Made by a program: the position numbers and the translations under genes. This document shows, one piece after another, positions 45,255 to 53,347 of a DNA stretch of 64,000 nucleotides (position 1 is the stretch's first letter; the number at the start of each line of letters is the position of its first letter). This stretch comes from Marinoscillum sp. 108 (GTDB lineage Bacteria; Bacteroidota; Bacteroidia; Cytophagales; Cyclobacteriaceae). Location: NCBI RefSeq assembly GCF_902506655.1, contig NZ_LR734808.1:1922001-1986000 (forward strand), in the 5' to 3' direction. The notes below the pieces were generated by a model. It was not told the DNA's origin and did not search any database. It saw nothing but the letters and a program-made list of their open reading frames with translations.

Positions 45255-46154
45255 ATGAAAAAATACACTTCCAAATACCTTAGCGTCCTGGGCATTCTCA
45301 CCCTGGTGATACTGGGCAGCCAGATCCTGATGCAGCAAACCATCTCAGGCAGTGAATCTGACTCCCGGATTATCAACATCTCTGGTAGACAAAGGATGTT
45401 GAGCCAAAAAATCACCAAGGCTTCCCTTAAACTTAAGGCCGCCGAAAATGAGCGTGAATTCAGTGTGGCCAAAACCGAACTCCGCGAAGCCTATGAGCTA
45501 TGGGTACAGTCACACCACGACTTACAGTTTGGAAGTAAAGAGATTAACATCATAGAGATGAACGGAAATGAAGACCTCACCATCCTCTTTAAGGACATAG
45601 AGCCTCATTTTCAAACCATCAAAGAAGCTTCCGGCATATTGATCGGCATGAGGTATGAAGACATGTCCAATCCCGACAAATTCTCCATCATCAGGCAAAG
45701 TATTACTGAAATCACCGCCACAGAGGCCACTTTTCTGAACCTGATGAACCAGATCACCTTTCAGTACGACAAGCAGGCACATGCCAAAATTACCAAACTG
45801 TCTACCACAGAGTATTACCTCCTGGGATGTACACTTATTCTGATTTTGCTGGAAATATTCTTCATCTTCCGTCCCATACTGATGGATGCTAAAAGAAAGG
45901 AAAGTCTCATCTCAGAGCTGAGTATCCTCAGGGCTGATGAACAGTCCTTCTCTTCAGAACAAATCGGTCTGGCCAATCGCAGAATAAAAGAACTCAGGAA
46001 AGTGGCCCTTCAGCTAAAAGAAGAACTCACCGAAAAACACAAAGCCTACACCCTGAAGACCACCGACCAAATGATGGAAAACCTACGGCTCAAAGCCGCT
46101 CTGGAAGAGTATCAGGCCACGTCAAAAAAAACCTCATCTTTTGCCTCTAGGTAG
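45255..46154 (+). CDS. Stand-alone PilJ-type nitrate-sensor-like membrane protein
   Basis: A 299-residue protein with the same front half as the histidine kinase at 23447: TM near residues 7-25, INISGRQRMLSQKITKASLKL (compare INVAGRQRMLSQKIS), SHHDLQFGSKEIN, then TM YYLLGCTLILILLEIFFIF. The cytoplasmic part is only a coiled coil of about 90 residues, with no kinase, HAMP or methyl-accepting domain. It lies at the end of the nrt operon, so it may sense nitrate and act on the transporter or titrate the kinase. Confidence 0.75.
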   Translation: MKKYTSKYLSVLGILTLVILGSQILMQQTISGSESDSRIINISGRQRMLSQKITKASLKLKAAENEREFSVAKTELREAYELWVQSHHDLQFGSKEINIIEMNGNEDLTILFKDIEPHFQTIKEASGILIGMRYEDMSNPDKFSIIRQSITEITATEATFLNLMNQITFQYDKQAHAKITKLSTTEYYLLGCTLILILLEIFFIFRPILMDAKRKESLISELSILRADEQSFSSEQIGLANRRIKELRKVALQLKEELTEKHKAYTLKTTDQMMENLRLKAALEEYQATSKKTSSFASR

Positions 46155-46164
46155 TCATAAAGCA

Positions 46165-46198
46165 AGTCCTGACAGGTTTTCCACAACCTATCAGGACT
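46165..46198 (+). terminator. Hairpin at the end of the nrt operon
   Basis: A 14-bp stem with one mismatch: AGTCCTGACAGGTT (46165-46178) and AACCTATCAGGACT (46185-46198), loop of 6 bases. No T-run follows, so termination may be partial. Confidence 0.6.
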
Positions 46199-46247
46199 CC
46201 CCTATTCCCAACCTCCTTGCTTTGATTAAATAGATTACGTAAAATAT

Positions 46248-46265
46248 TTACGTATTATTACTTAA
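46248..46265. promoter_or_regulatory. Palindromic operator TTACGTA-N4-TACTTAA (site 6)
   Basis: Arms TTACGTA and TACTTAA flank TTAT. The centre is 41.5 bases before 46298, the start expected from the promoter element at 46284. Extra single TACGTA words occur at 46236-46241, 46280-46285 and 46306-46311. Confidence 0.65.
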
Positions 46266-46283
46266 TTATTCTAGGTAATTACG

Positions 46284-46291
46284 TAGTTTTG
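46284..46291 (+). promoter_or_regulatory. Bacteroidota-type -7 promoter element of narK
   Basis: TAGTTTTG matches the TAnnTTTG consensus of Bacteroidota housekeeping promoters exactly. Transcription would begin near 46298, 25 bases before the narK ATG. Confidence 0.6.
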
Positions 46292-46322
46292 AAAAACATC
46301 TGAACTACGTAATTATTTTAGC

Positions 46323-47675
46323 ATGGAAACAACTCAATCAGGAAAAGCCAAAAGAATAGAACTATTTAACCTCCGCTCCATCAACATGCGGGTATTTCAC
46401 CTGACCTGGCTGGCGTTTTTCCTCTGTTTCTTCGGGTGGTTTGGTATCGCACCTATGCTCTCCATCGTCCGTGATGACCTGGGCATTACCACCGATCAAA
46501 TCGTCAACACCAACATGATTGCCGTGGCATCCACGGTCTTCATGCGGCTGATCATAGGTTGGTTATGTGACCGTATAGGCCCTAGAATCACTTATACATG
46601 GTTACTGATCCTGGGTTCCATTCCGGTCATGATGATCGGAATGGCCCAAAATTATGAGCAGTTCCTCATCGCCCGTATGTTTATCGGAGCCATTGGCGCT
46701 GCGTTTGTCATCACACAGTTTCACACTTCGGTGATGTTTGCCCCCAATGTGGTAGGCACCGCCAATGCCACCACCGCAGGATGGGGAAACCTGGGCGGCG
46801 GAGTGACCCAGCAGGTCATGCCCGTGGTATTCGCAGGGGTACTGGCCTACGTAGGAGCAGAGCACCTGGCCTGGAGGTATGCCATGATCGGCCCGGGAGT
46901 GCTCCTTTTCGTCATGGGCTTCGTTTATTACCGTTTCACACAGGACACTCCGGAGGGCAACTACAAAGACCTGCCCAACATCAACAAAAAGAAAAGCGAG
47001 GCAAAGGACTCGATCGGTACGGTATTGAAAGACCACAGGGTGTGGGTACTCTTTCTTATCTACGGGGCCTGCTTCGGAGTAGAGCTTATCGTCAACTCCA
47101 AAGCGGCGCTGTACTTCACGGACTACTTCGACATGGACATTAAAACGGCCGGTTTGATCGCAGGCCTATTTGGCCTGATGAATCTCTTCGCCCGATCCCT
47201 GGGTGGCTATTTTGGAGATCGCTTTGGCAAAATCGGCGGACTCAATGGCCGGGTGAAATGGCTGTTCGTAGCGCTCTTTATGGAAGGTCTTGCCCTGATC
47301 CTTTTTTCCAGAATGGATACCATCCCCCTCATCATCATGTCGCTCATTTTCTTCAGCCTCTTTGTACAAATGAGTGAAGGTGCCACCTACAGTGTAGTGC
47401 CCTTTATCAATAAGAAGGCGCTAGGAATGGTCTCGGGCATCGTAGGCGCCGGAGGCAACGCGGGGGCTGTGGCCGGCATGCTTTTGTTCAAAAAACAACT
47501 CACAGGCCTGGAGTGGACAGACTCCTTCTACGTACTCGGTTTTATCGTTCTCGGGGTTTCGTTTTCGTCTTTCCTGGTTCGGTTTACCAAAAAGGCCGAG
47601 GTAGCCACTCCGGCAGCCAACAAAGAAGTCACCGTAGAGAAACACCTTCAGCCCGAATTAGCAGAAGCCATTTAA
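46323..47675 (+). CDS. narK: Nitrate/nitrite transporter, MFS (NarK/NrtP family)
   Basis: A 450-residue, 12-TM major-facilitator protein. The nitrate signatures are visible: AAFVITQFHTSVMFAPNVVGTANATTAGWGNLGGGVTQ in the fifth/fourth helix region, and GMVSGIVGAGGNAGAVAG near residue 370. NarK proteins import nitrate or exchange nitrate for nitrite. It starts under palindrome 6 and is followed after 18 bases by the nitrate reductase gene, so the two form a transport-reduction unit. It is the second nitrate uptake route in the window. Confidence 0.92.
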   Translation: METTQSGKAKRIELFNLRSINMRVFHLTWLAFFLCFFGWFGIAPMLSIVRDDLGITTDQIVNTNMIAVASTVFMRLIIGWLCDRIGPRITYTWLLILGSIPVMMIGMAQNYEQFLIARMFIGAIGAAFVITQFHTSVMFAPNVVGTANATTAGWGNLGGGVTQQVMPVVFAGVLAYVGAEHLAWRYAMIGPGVLLFVMGFVYYRFTQDTPEGNYKDLPNINKKKSEAKDSIGTVLKDHRVWVLFLIYGACFGVELIVNSKAALYFTDYFDMDIKTAGLIAGLFGLMNLFARSLGGYFGDRFGKIGGLNGRVKWLFVALFMEGLALILFSRMDTIPLIIMSLIFFSLFVQMSEGATYSVVPFINKKALGMVSGIVGAGGNAGAVAGMLLFKKQLTGLEWTDSFYVLGFIVLGVSFSSFLVRFTKKAEVATPAANKEVTVEKHLQPELAEAI

Positions 47676-47693
47676 TCACCTAAAGAATATCAC

Positions 47694-50600
47694 ATGTCAC
47701 AAAAATGGGAAGAATCACATAAGACCGTATGCTCCTACTGTGGAGTGGGGTGTGGCATTGTGGTCTCCAAGGACAAGAAAGGTCGCCTGAAGGTAAAAGG
47801 GGATGAATCTCATCCTGTAAACAAAGGCATGCTTTGCTCCAAGGGAATGAACCTTCACTACACGGTGATGGATCAGAGTGACCGGCTGCTGAAGCCGGAA
47901 ATGCGCTGGAGCAGACGCCACCCCATGGCTGAAGTGAGTTGGGATACCGCCATCGGTCGTGCTGCGGCCGTTTTCAAGACTTTTATCAAAGAGCACGGGC
48001 CCGATAGCGTCGGGTTTTATGTTTCCGGCCAGTGCCTTACGGAAGAGTACTACCTGGCCAATAAGCTGGTGAAGGGCTTTCTGGGTACGAATAACATAGA
48101 CACCAACAGCCGCCTATGCATGAGCTCCGCTGTAGTAGGATATAAAGAAACCTTAGGAGACGATACGGTACCCATCTCCTACGAAGACATAGAACTATCC
48201 GATTGTATCTTCATAGCCGGAGCAAATCCGGCGTGGTGTCATCCCATCCTTTTCAGAAGGATAGAAAAACACAAAGCAGACAATCCGGATGTCAAAATTA
48301 TTGTAGTAGATCCTCGGGTGACCGATTCCTGTGGCTTGGCGGACCTGCATTTGCAGGTCCAGCCGGGCACAGACATGTTCCTCTTTCATGCCATCGGCAA
48401 GTACCTCATAGAGCAAAACATGGTGGACGAGGAATTTATCCGAAAGCACACCAACGGGTTCGAAGCGTATGCGCATGAGATCAAATCCAGGTCGCTGCAG
48501 GAGTATGCAGCCATCTGCCGAGTGCCCATCGACTCCATCATTGAGGCGGCCAGGATCATTGGCCAATCCAAAGGATTCATCACCATGTGGGCCATGGGGC
48601 TTAACCAGAGTACTGCAGGGGTCAACCAAAACCTGGCGCTTATCAACCTTAGCCTGATCACCGGAAAAATAGGAAAACCAGGCTGCGGACCGTTTTCACT
48701 CACCGGACAACCCAACGCCATGGGCGGAAGAGAAGTGGGCGGACTCTCCAACCTGCTGGCAGCTCATCGAAACCTCGCCAACCCCACGCACCGCAAGGAA
48801 GTAGCCGACTTCTGGGGAGTAGATGCCATTCAGGGAAAACCGGGGCTTACGGCCACAGAGATGTTCGAATCACTGAAGTCTGGCAAGATGAAAGCCATCT
48901 GGATCATCTGCACCAACCCATCAGTGAGTATGCCCAATGCCCGGCTAGTAGATGAGGCCCTCAAAGCCGCCAAGTTTGTGATCGTTCAGGACATTTCCAG
49001 AAAAAGTGACACCACCCAATATGCCGACCTGCTGCTACCTGCTGCGAGCTGGCTGGAGAAGGAAGGCACCATGACCAACTCCGAGCGACGCATCTCTCAT
49101 TTGGCTAAAGTGGTGGACGCACCAGGAATGGCGCTTCCTGACAGTGAAATTCTTATTCGCTTTGCGAAAGCAATGGGCTTTCACGGATTTGATTTCAACA
49201 ATCCGGCTGAGGTCTATGAAGAGTATACCCGCCTCACCAAAGGCACCAGTATTGATGTTTCAGGGCTTTCCTATCACAAGCTGAAGCGTGCGGGATCGAT
49301 CCAATGGCCGGTACCTTCAAGTGACCATCCCGGCACCCCCCGACTCTTCGAAAACGGGAAGTTTCTCACACAAGACCAAAGGGCCAACATCCTGGGGACG
49401 GGAGCACAAACGGCCCACGAAGAACCCTCAGAAGACTATCCGCTCATTCTCACCACGGGCAGGATCAGGGATCAGTGGCACACCATGACCAAGACCGGGA
49501 AAGTAGCCAAACTTAAAAAGCACATCGATCGACCCTTTTTGGAAATACACCCCGACGATGCAGACTTCAGGGACATCAGGGATGGAGATCCGGTGCGCAT
49601 CTACAACGACCGGGGCGATGTACAGGTGGCGGCCAAAGTCACTGCCAGCATCAAGAAAGGGGTGGTATTTCTGCCCATGCACTGGGGGAAGAAACTCAAC
49701 ATCGACCTGTCCCGAGCCAACAACCTCACCAGTGAGGCTGTAGACCCCAAATCAAAACAGCCCGGGTTCAAGTTTTCCGCTGTGGAGGTGTTGCGCCATC
49801 TGATTCCCCGAAGGAAAATAGTGGTCATAGGCGCCGGAGCAGCGGCCTATCGCTTTGTCAATACCTACAGGGACTTCAATCAGGAAGACGAGATCCATGT
49901 ATTCTCCAAAGAGAAATGGCCATTTTACAACCGGGTACTCCTCCCCGACTATGTGAACGAGACCAAAAAATGGGAAGACCTGGTGAAGTACACGGAGGCC
50001 GAACTGGAAGCACTCAACCTTCACCTGCATCCGGCCAACCCCATCATCCGGATCAACAGAGAGGACAAGACCCTGGTGGATGACAGAGGCGACACGCACA
50101 GCTATGACCTCCTCATCATGGCCACCGGTAGCCGGGCATTTATTCCGCCCAATGCACCTATGCACCTACCCGGTGTCTTTACCATGCGCGACCGTGAAAA
50201 TGCCGATGACCTCAAAAAACAACTCTGCCCCGGCAGCAATGTACTGGTGATTGGCGGGGGCCTCCTCGGGCTGGAACTGGCAGCTGCCTTTACAGAAATG
50301 CAGGTGAGCGGAACCATCGTACAGCTGGGCTCCAGACTCATGGAACGCCAGCTGGACCCTATGGCCAGTGCCATGCTGCGTGAATATGTGCAGGACCTGG
50401 GGGTGCGCATCTTCACCAACGATGAGGTGGTGGACATCACCGAGAATGAAGACAAGCTCCTGCAAGTCACCCTCAAAAGTGGCAATAGCCTCCTCATGAA
50501 TGCCGTGGTGTATGCCATAGGCACCAGGCCTAATACCCAGCTGGCCATCGATGCAGGACTGAAGTGCGGGCGTGGGGTGAAGGTCAATGACTACCTCCAG

Positions 50601-51203
50601 TCCAGTGATCCTGACATCTTTGCGCTGGGAGAAATTGCTGAGCACAACCAAAGGATGAACGGCATCACAGCCGCAGCGGAGCAGCAGGCGGATATTTGTG
50701 CCCGTTACCTGGCTGGCGACCCGTCTCACCATTACTCGGGCACCACCCCAATGAACATCCTGAAGTTCCCCAGTCTGGATCTCTGCTCCGTGGGCACACC
50801 CGAGATCCCCGTCAATGGGAAAAACTACAGTGAGATCACCTTTCTGGATCGGGAAGCACTCTATTACAAAAAGTGCATCATTCACAACGACAAGCTGGTG
50901 GGTACTATCCTGATGGGCGATAAGGCCGAATTTGCTGAGTACAAAGAACTCATCGAGAGTGGTACAGAGCTCTCCGACAAGCGCCTGCAACTCCTGCGAT
51001 CTGGTGGCACCCCAGAGCCGGTGAAAGGAAAGCTGGTCTGCTCCTGCAACAACGTGGGAGAAGGAAACCTTCTGGAATCCATTGCTTTGGGGAATGACAC
51101 CCTCAATAAACTCTGCCAGGCATCCGGAGCGGGTCTTGGGTGCGGAAGCTGCAAATCAGAAGTCAAACGATTAATCGATCGGTCTTTGGAGGCGGTCACA
51201 TAA
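47694..51203 (+). CDS. nasA: Assimilatory nitrate reductase fused to NAD(P)H-type flavin module and BFD [2Fe-2S] domain
   Basis: A 1169-residue enzyme in three modules. Residues 1 to about 700 are the Mo-bisMGD catalytic part with the [4Fe-4S] ligands CSYCGVGCGI and GMLCSKG and the C-terminal molydop-binding segment (ILTTGRIRDQWHTMTKTG). About 706-1100 is a NirB/NasC-like flavoprotein (IVVIGAGAAAYRFVNTY, VLVIGGGLLGLELAAAF, VYAIGTRPNTQLAID). About 1114-1169 is a BFD domain (CSCNNV, GAGLGCGSCKSEVKRL). In Klebsiella-type systems NasA carries the Mo centre and BFD domain and NasC the flavin; here one chain could pass electrons from NAD(P)H to nitrate. Confidence 0.92.
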   Translation: MSQKWEESHKTVCSYCGVGCGIVVSKDKKGRLKVKGDESHPVNKGMLCSKGMNLHYTVMDQSDRLLKPEMRWSRRHPMAEVSWDTAIGRAAAVFKTFIKEHGPDSVGFYVSGQCLTEEYYLANKLVKGFLGTNNIDTNSRLCMSSAVVGYKETLGDDTVPISYEDIELSDCIFIAGANPAWCHPILFRRIEKHKADNPDVKIIVVDPRVTDSCGLADLHLQVQPGTDMFLFHAIGKYLIEQNMVDEEFIRKHTNGFEAYAHEIKSRSLQEYAAICRVPIDSIIEAARIIGQSKGFITMWAMGLNQSTAGVNQNLALINLSLITGKIGKPGCGPFSLTGQPNAMGGREVGGLSNLLAAHRNLANPTHRKEVADFWGVDAIQGKPGLTATEMFESLKSGKMKAIWIICTNPSVSMPNARLVDEALKAAKFVIVQDISRKSDTTQYADLLLPAASWLEKEGTMTNSERRISHLAKVVDAPGMALPDSEILIRFAKAMGFHGFDFNNPAEVYEEYTRLTKGTSIDVSGLSYHKLKRAGSIQWPVPSSDHPGTPRLFENGKFLTQDQRANILGTGAQTAHEEPSEDYPLILTTGRIRDQWHTMTKTGKVAKLKKHIDRPFLEIHPDDADFRDIRDGDPVRIYNDRGDVQVAAKVTASIKKGVVFLPMHWGKKLNIDLSRANNLTSEAVDPKSKQPGFKFSAVEVLRHLIPRRKIVVIGAGAAAYRFVNTYRDFNQEDEIHVFSKEKWPFYNRVLLPDYVNETKKWEDLVKYTEAELEALNLHLHPANPIIRINREDKTLVDDRGDTHSYDLLIMATGSRAFIPPNAPMHLPGVFTMRDRENADDLKKQLCPGSNVLVIGGGLLGLELAAAFTEMQVSGTIVQLGSRLMERQLDPMASAMLREYVQDLGVRIFTNDEVVDITENEDKLLQVTLKSGNSLLMNAVVYAIGTRPNTQLAIDAGLKCGRGVKVNDYLQSSDPDIFALGEIAEHNQRMNGITAAAEQQADICARYLAGDPSHHYSGTTPMNILKFPSLDLCSVGTPEIPVNGKNYSEITFLDREALYYKKCIIHNDKLVGTILMGDKAEFAEYKELIESGTELSDKRLQLLRSGGTPEPVKGKLVCSCNNVGEGNLLESIALGNDTLNKLCQASGAGLGCGSCKSEVKRLIDRSLEAVT

Positions 51204-51245
51204 ATGTATCTTTGTTCCATCTTTTCTGGTAATTAGCATTCAGAT

Positions 51246-52670
51246 ATGCAGGTAAAAGACTTAGTGAGAATATTTGTAAAGGGTGGGATCATCTCGCCGG
51301 GAGATTTCCTGAAAACCCTGCTGGTAGCCGAAAAACTAGGTGCCTCCCACCTTCACTTTGGATCCAGACAAGACATTCTCTTTGCTGCCAAAGAGAAGAG
51401 TAAGGCCATTTTGGATGAAACCTTTCAGTCCATCCATACGGAGTATGAAATCAATACTTTTGAATACCAAAACATCCTGAGTTCCTATGTATCACAGGAT
51501 ATTCTGCCGGGAAAGCAATGGCTGGCTTCTCATATTTATCACTACATCCTCAACGGGTTCAACTACCGCACTCGCCTCAGGGTCAATGTGGTAGACCCCT
51601 CGCAAAGTCTGGTGCCACTCTTCACCGGGCAGGTCAACTTCATTGCTTCCAATCTTGAGAATTACTGGTATGTATACCTGCGCCTCAAACGCATCCAGGA
51701 TACTCCCTGGCAAATGCCCCTGCTGGTCTATACCGAGGATCTGGTAAAAGTGGCACAGGCCATTGAAAATGAGCACCTGCATGAGCGAGCAGATACCTAT
51801 CAGGAAATATTCACCTTTCTGACAGAAAACGTGCAGATGAACACACAGCCTGTCACCGAAAACCTGGTGCTCCCTGAGCCTCATTTCCCCTATTACGAGG
51901 GCATCAACCGGCTGGCCGATGGAAAATACTGGCTGGGACTGTATTGGCGGGACAACAAGTACCGCATCTCTACCCTCAAAGCCATCATGGAGCGTTGTAT
52001 CGAGACGGAAGTGGGTAAAGTGACCCTCACACCCTGGAAATCTTTTGTCATTAAAGGCATTTTTGAAAAGGATCGCATCGGGTGGGAAAAGCTCATGGGC
52101 AAATTTGGGATGAATCTGCGCCACAGTTCCCTGGAGCTCAACTGGCACCTGCCTGCATTGGATCAGGAGGCTTTGGACCTGAAATTTTATCTGATCCGCG
52201 AGCTGGACAAACAAGACATCAGCACGTATGGCCTTACCTTTACGATCAAGACCTCACCCGATATCATTCTGTTTACCTCGGTGGTGATAGAAAAATCCGA
52301 AAGCGGTGTATCGGAGAGTTACAACATTCTCTTTAGCAAAAACTTCAATCCCAACCTCACGGACTATCATTACTATGCCAGAGATGTACATAAGTCAGTA
52401 TTGGCATCCCTCATTTTGGAGCTGAGTCTGGTGTATTACGAAAACCTGGATGAGGAGAAGGCAGTCTCCCCCAAAGTAAAGTCCATCATAGACAACATCC
52501 AGAAGGAGCTCTATCAATGTGTACACTGCCAGACGGTCTACGACAGTGAGTTTGGAGATCCCGAAGCTGGGATCAAACCCGGTACACCCTTCGCAGCTGT
52601 GGGAGCAGACTACATCTGTCCTACGTGCGGCGGCAACAAAGAAGGTTTTACAAAAATGAGCCTCGGCTAG
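51246..52670 (+). CDS. Rubredoxin fused to a siroheme-reductase-like fold lacking siroheme cysteines
   Basis: A 474-residue protein. Two halves resemble the ferredoxin-like/catalytic repeats of sulfite and nitrite reductases: FLKTLLVAEKLGASHLHFGSRQDI at the start, and VGKVTLTPWKSFVIKGI near residue 258, a counterpart of the vrlTPwq segment of NirB/CobG proteins. However, the only cysteines are one in MERCIETEVG and four in the tail, so the Cx5C...Cx3C siroheme/[4Fe-4S] set is absent. The tail is a rubredoxin: YQCVHCQTVYD and YICPTCGGN. Following nasA by 42 bases, it may deliver electrons to nitrate or nitrite reductase. I recognise no named family. Confidence 0.72.
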   Translation: MQVKDLVRIFVKGGIISPGDFLKTLLVAEKLGASHLHFGSRQDILFAAKEKSKAILDETFQSIHTEYEINTFEYQNILSSYVSQDILPGKQWLASHIYHYILNGFNYRTRLRVNVVDPSQSLVPLFTGQVNFIASNLENYWYVYLRLKRIQDTPWQMPLLVYTEDLVKVAQAIENEHLHERADTYQEIFTFLTENVQMNTQPVTENLVLPEPHFPYYEGINRLADGKYWLGLYWRDNKYRISTLKAIMERCIETEVGKVTLTPWKSFVIKGIFEKDRIGWEKLMGKFGMNLRHSSLELNWHLPALDQEALDLKFYLIRELDKQDISTYGLTFTIKTSPDIILFTSVVIEKSESGVSESYNILFSKNFNPNLTDYHYYARDVHKSVLASLILELSLVYYENLDEEKAVSPKVKSIIDNIQKELYQCVHCQTVYDSEFGDPEAGIKPGTPFAAVGADYICPTCGGNKEGFTKMSLG

Positions 52671-53217
52671 TATCCCGGTCTTCCCGGGTGTTCACATTCA
52701 CCAGAAACCCGGCACTCCCTTCAATGGCTTTGGTGGCACATTTTTTCAAAATATCCTGCAGACTGTACACTTCCTTGCGGATGGCACGCTTCAGCACAAT
52801 AAAGGCTCCGGGATTGTAAATGGTGAGGGTGGTCTCATAAAATCTGCTCTCAGGATGCTGATAGGTGATGATATCATATTCCGGAGCATTGGCTGAGATC
52901 AACCCGGTGACAGCTTCAGGTGTTAATCCCATGAGGTCACATGCCACCACCAGCCAGCTGGACTTAGCGTCCTCAGCGATAGCCGTGGCCAGTCCGCCGA
53001 TGGGTCCAATCTGATCATATGCATCTACCAGTTTGTTATAAGTATCCGGGATCACTTCAGCTTGTCGCTCATTACAGGAAATATAAACGGGGAGTCCCTG
53101 GGCGGTTAACATCTCATACAGGTGTTGATACTGTGGAGCACCATTGTCTTCCAGCAGGTATTTCTCTTCACCCATCCGGGAGCTTCCTCCCCCGGTAAGT
53201 ATCAGGCATTTTATCAT
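52648..53217 (-). CDS. mobA: Molybdenum cofactor guanylyltransferase
   Basis: A 189-residue nucleotidyltransferase that turns Mo-molybdopterin into the guanine-dinucleotide form needed by NasA. The P-loop-like start is LILTGGGSSRMGEEKYLL, and GPIGGLATAI plus VACDLMGLTPE follow the family pattern. The frame is open from 53244, but the ATG at 53217 gives the family N-terminus MIKCLILTGGG. Its 3' end overlaps the rubredoxin-fusion gene tail to tail by 23 bases. Confidence 0.88.
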   Translation of the reverse strand: MIKCLILTGGGSSRMGEEKYLLEDNGAPQYQHLYEMLTAQGLPVYISCNERQAEVIPDTYNKLVDAYDQIGPIGGLATAIAEDAKSSWLVVACDLMGLTPEAVTGLISANAPEYDIITYQHPESRFYETTLTIYNPGAFIVLKRAIRKEVYSLQDILKKCATKAIEGSAGFLVNVNTREDRDTSRGSFL

Positions 53218-53347
53218 TTCAAAAAAGGCAGTTATTTGGCACACATGAGCTCTAAAAAAATGGAGCTTGGTGATGAATTTACCTCATTTTTCTGAAAAGC
53301 AAGAAATTTGATTCCTCAAAAGATCGGATGGACTTCTATCACAAACC

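Noticed and set aside
39217-47545. Further TACGTA words inside genes
   Set aside because: Single words without a second arm four bases away; expected by chance from Tyr-Val and similar codon pairs.
50166-50990. Long minus-strand open frame (274 codons) opposite nasA
   Set aside because: It is antisense to well-conserved flavoprotein and BFD sequence and shows no motif; a coding shadow.
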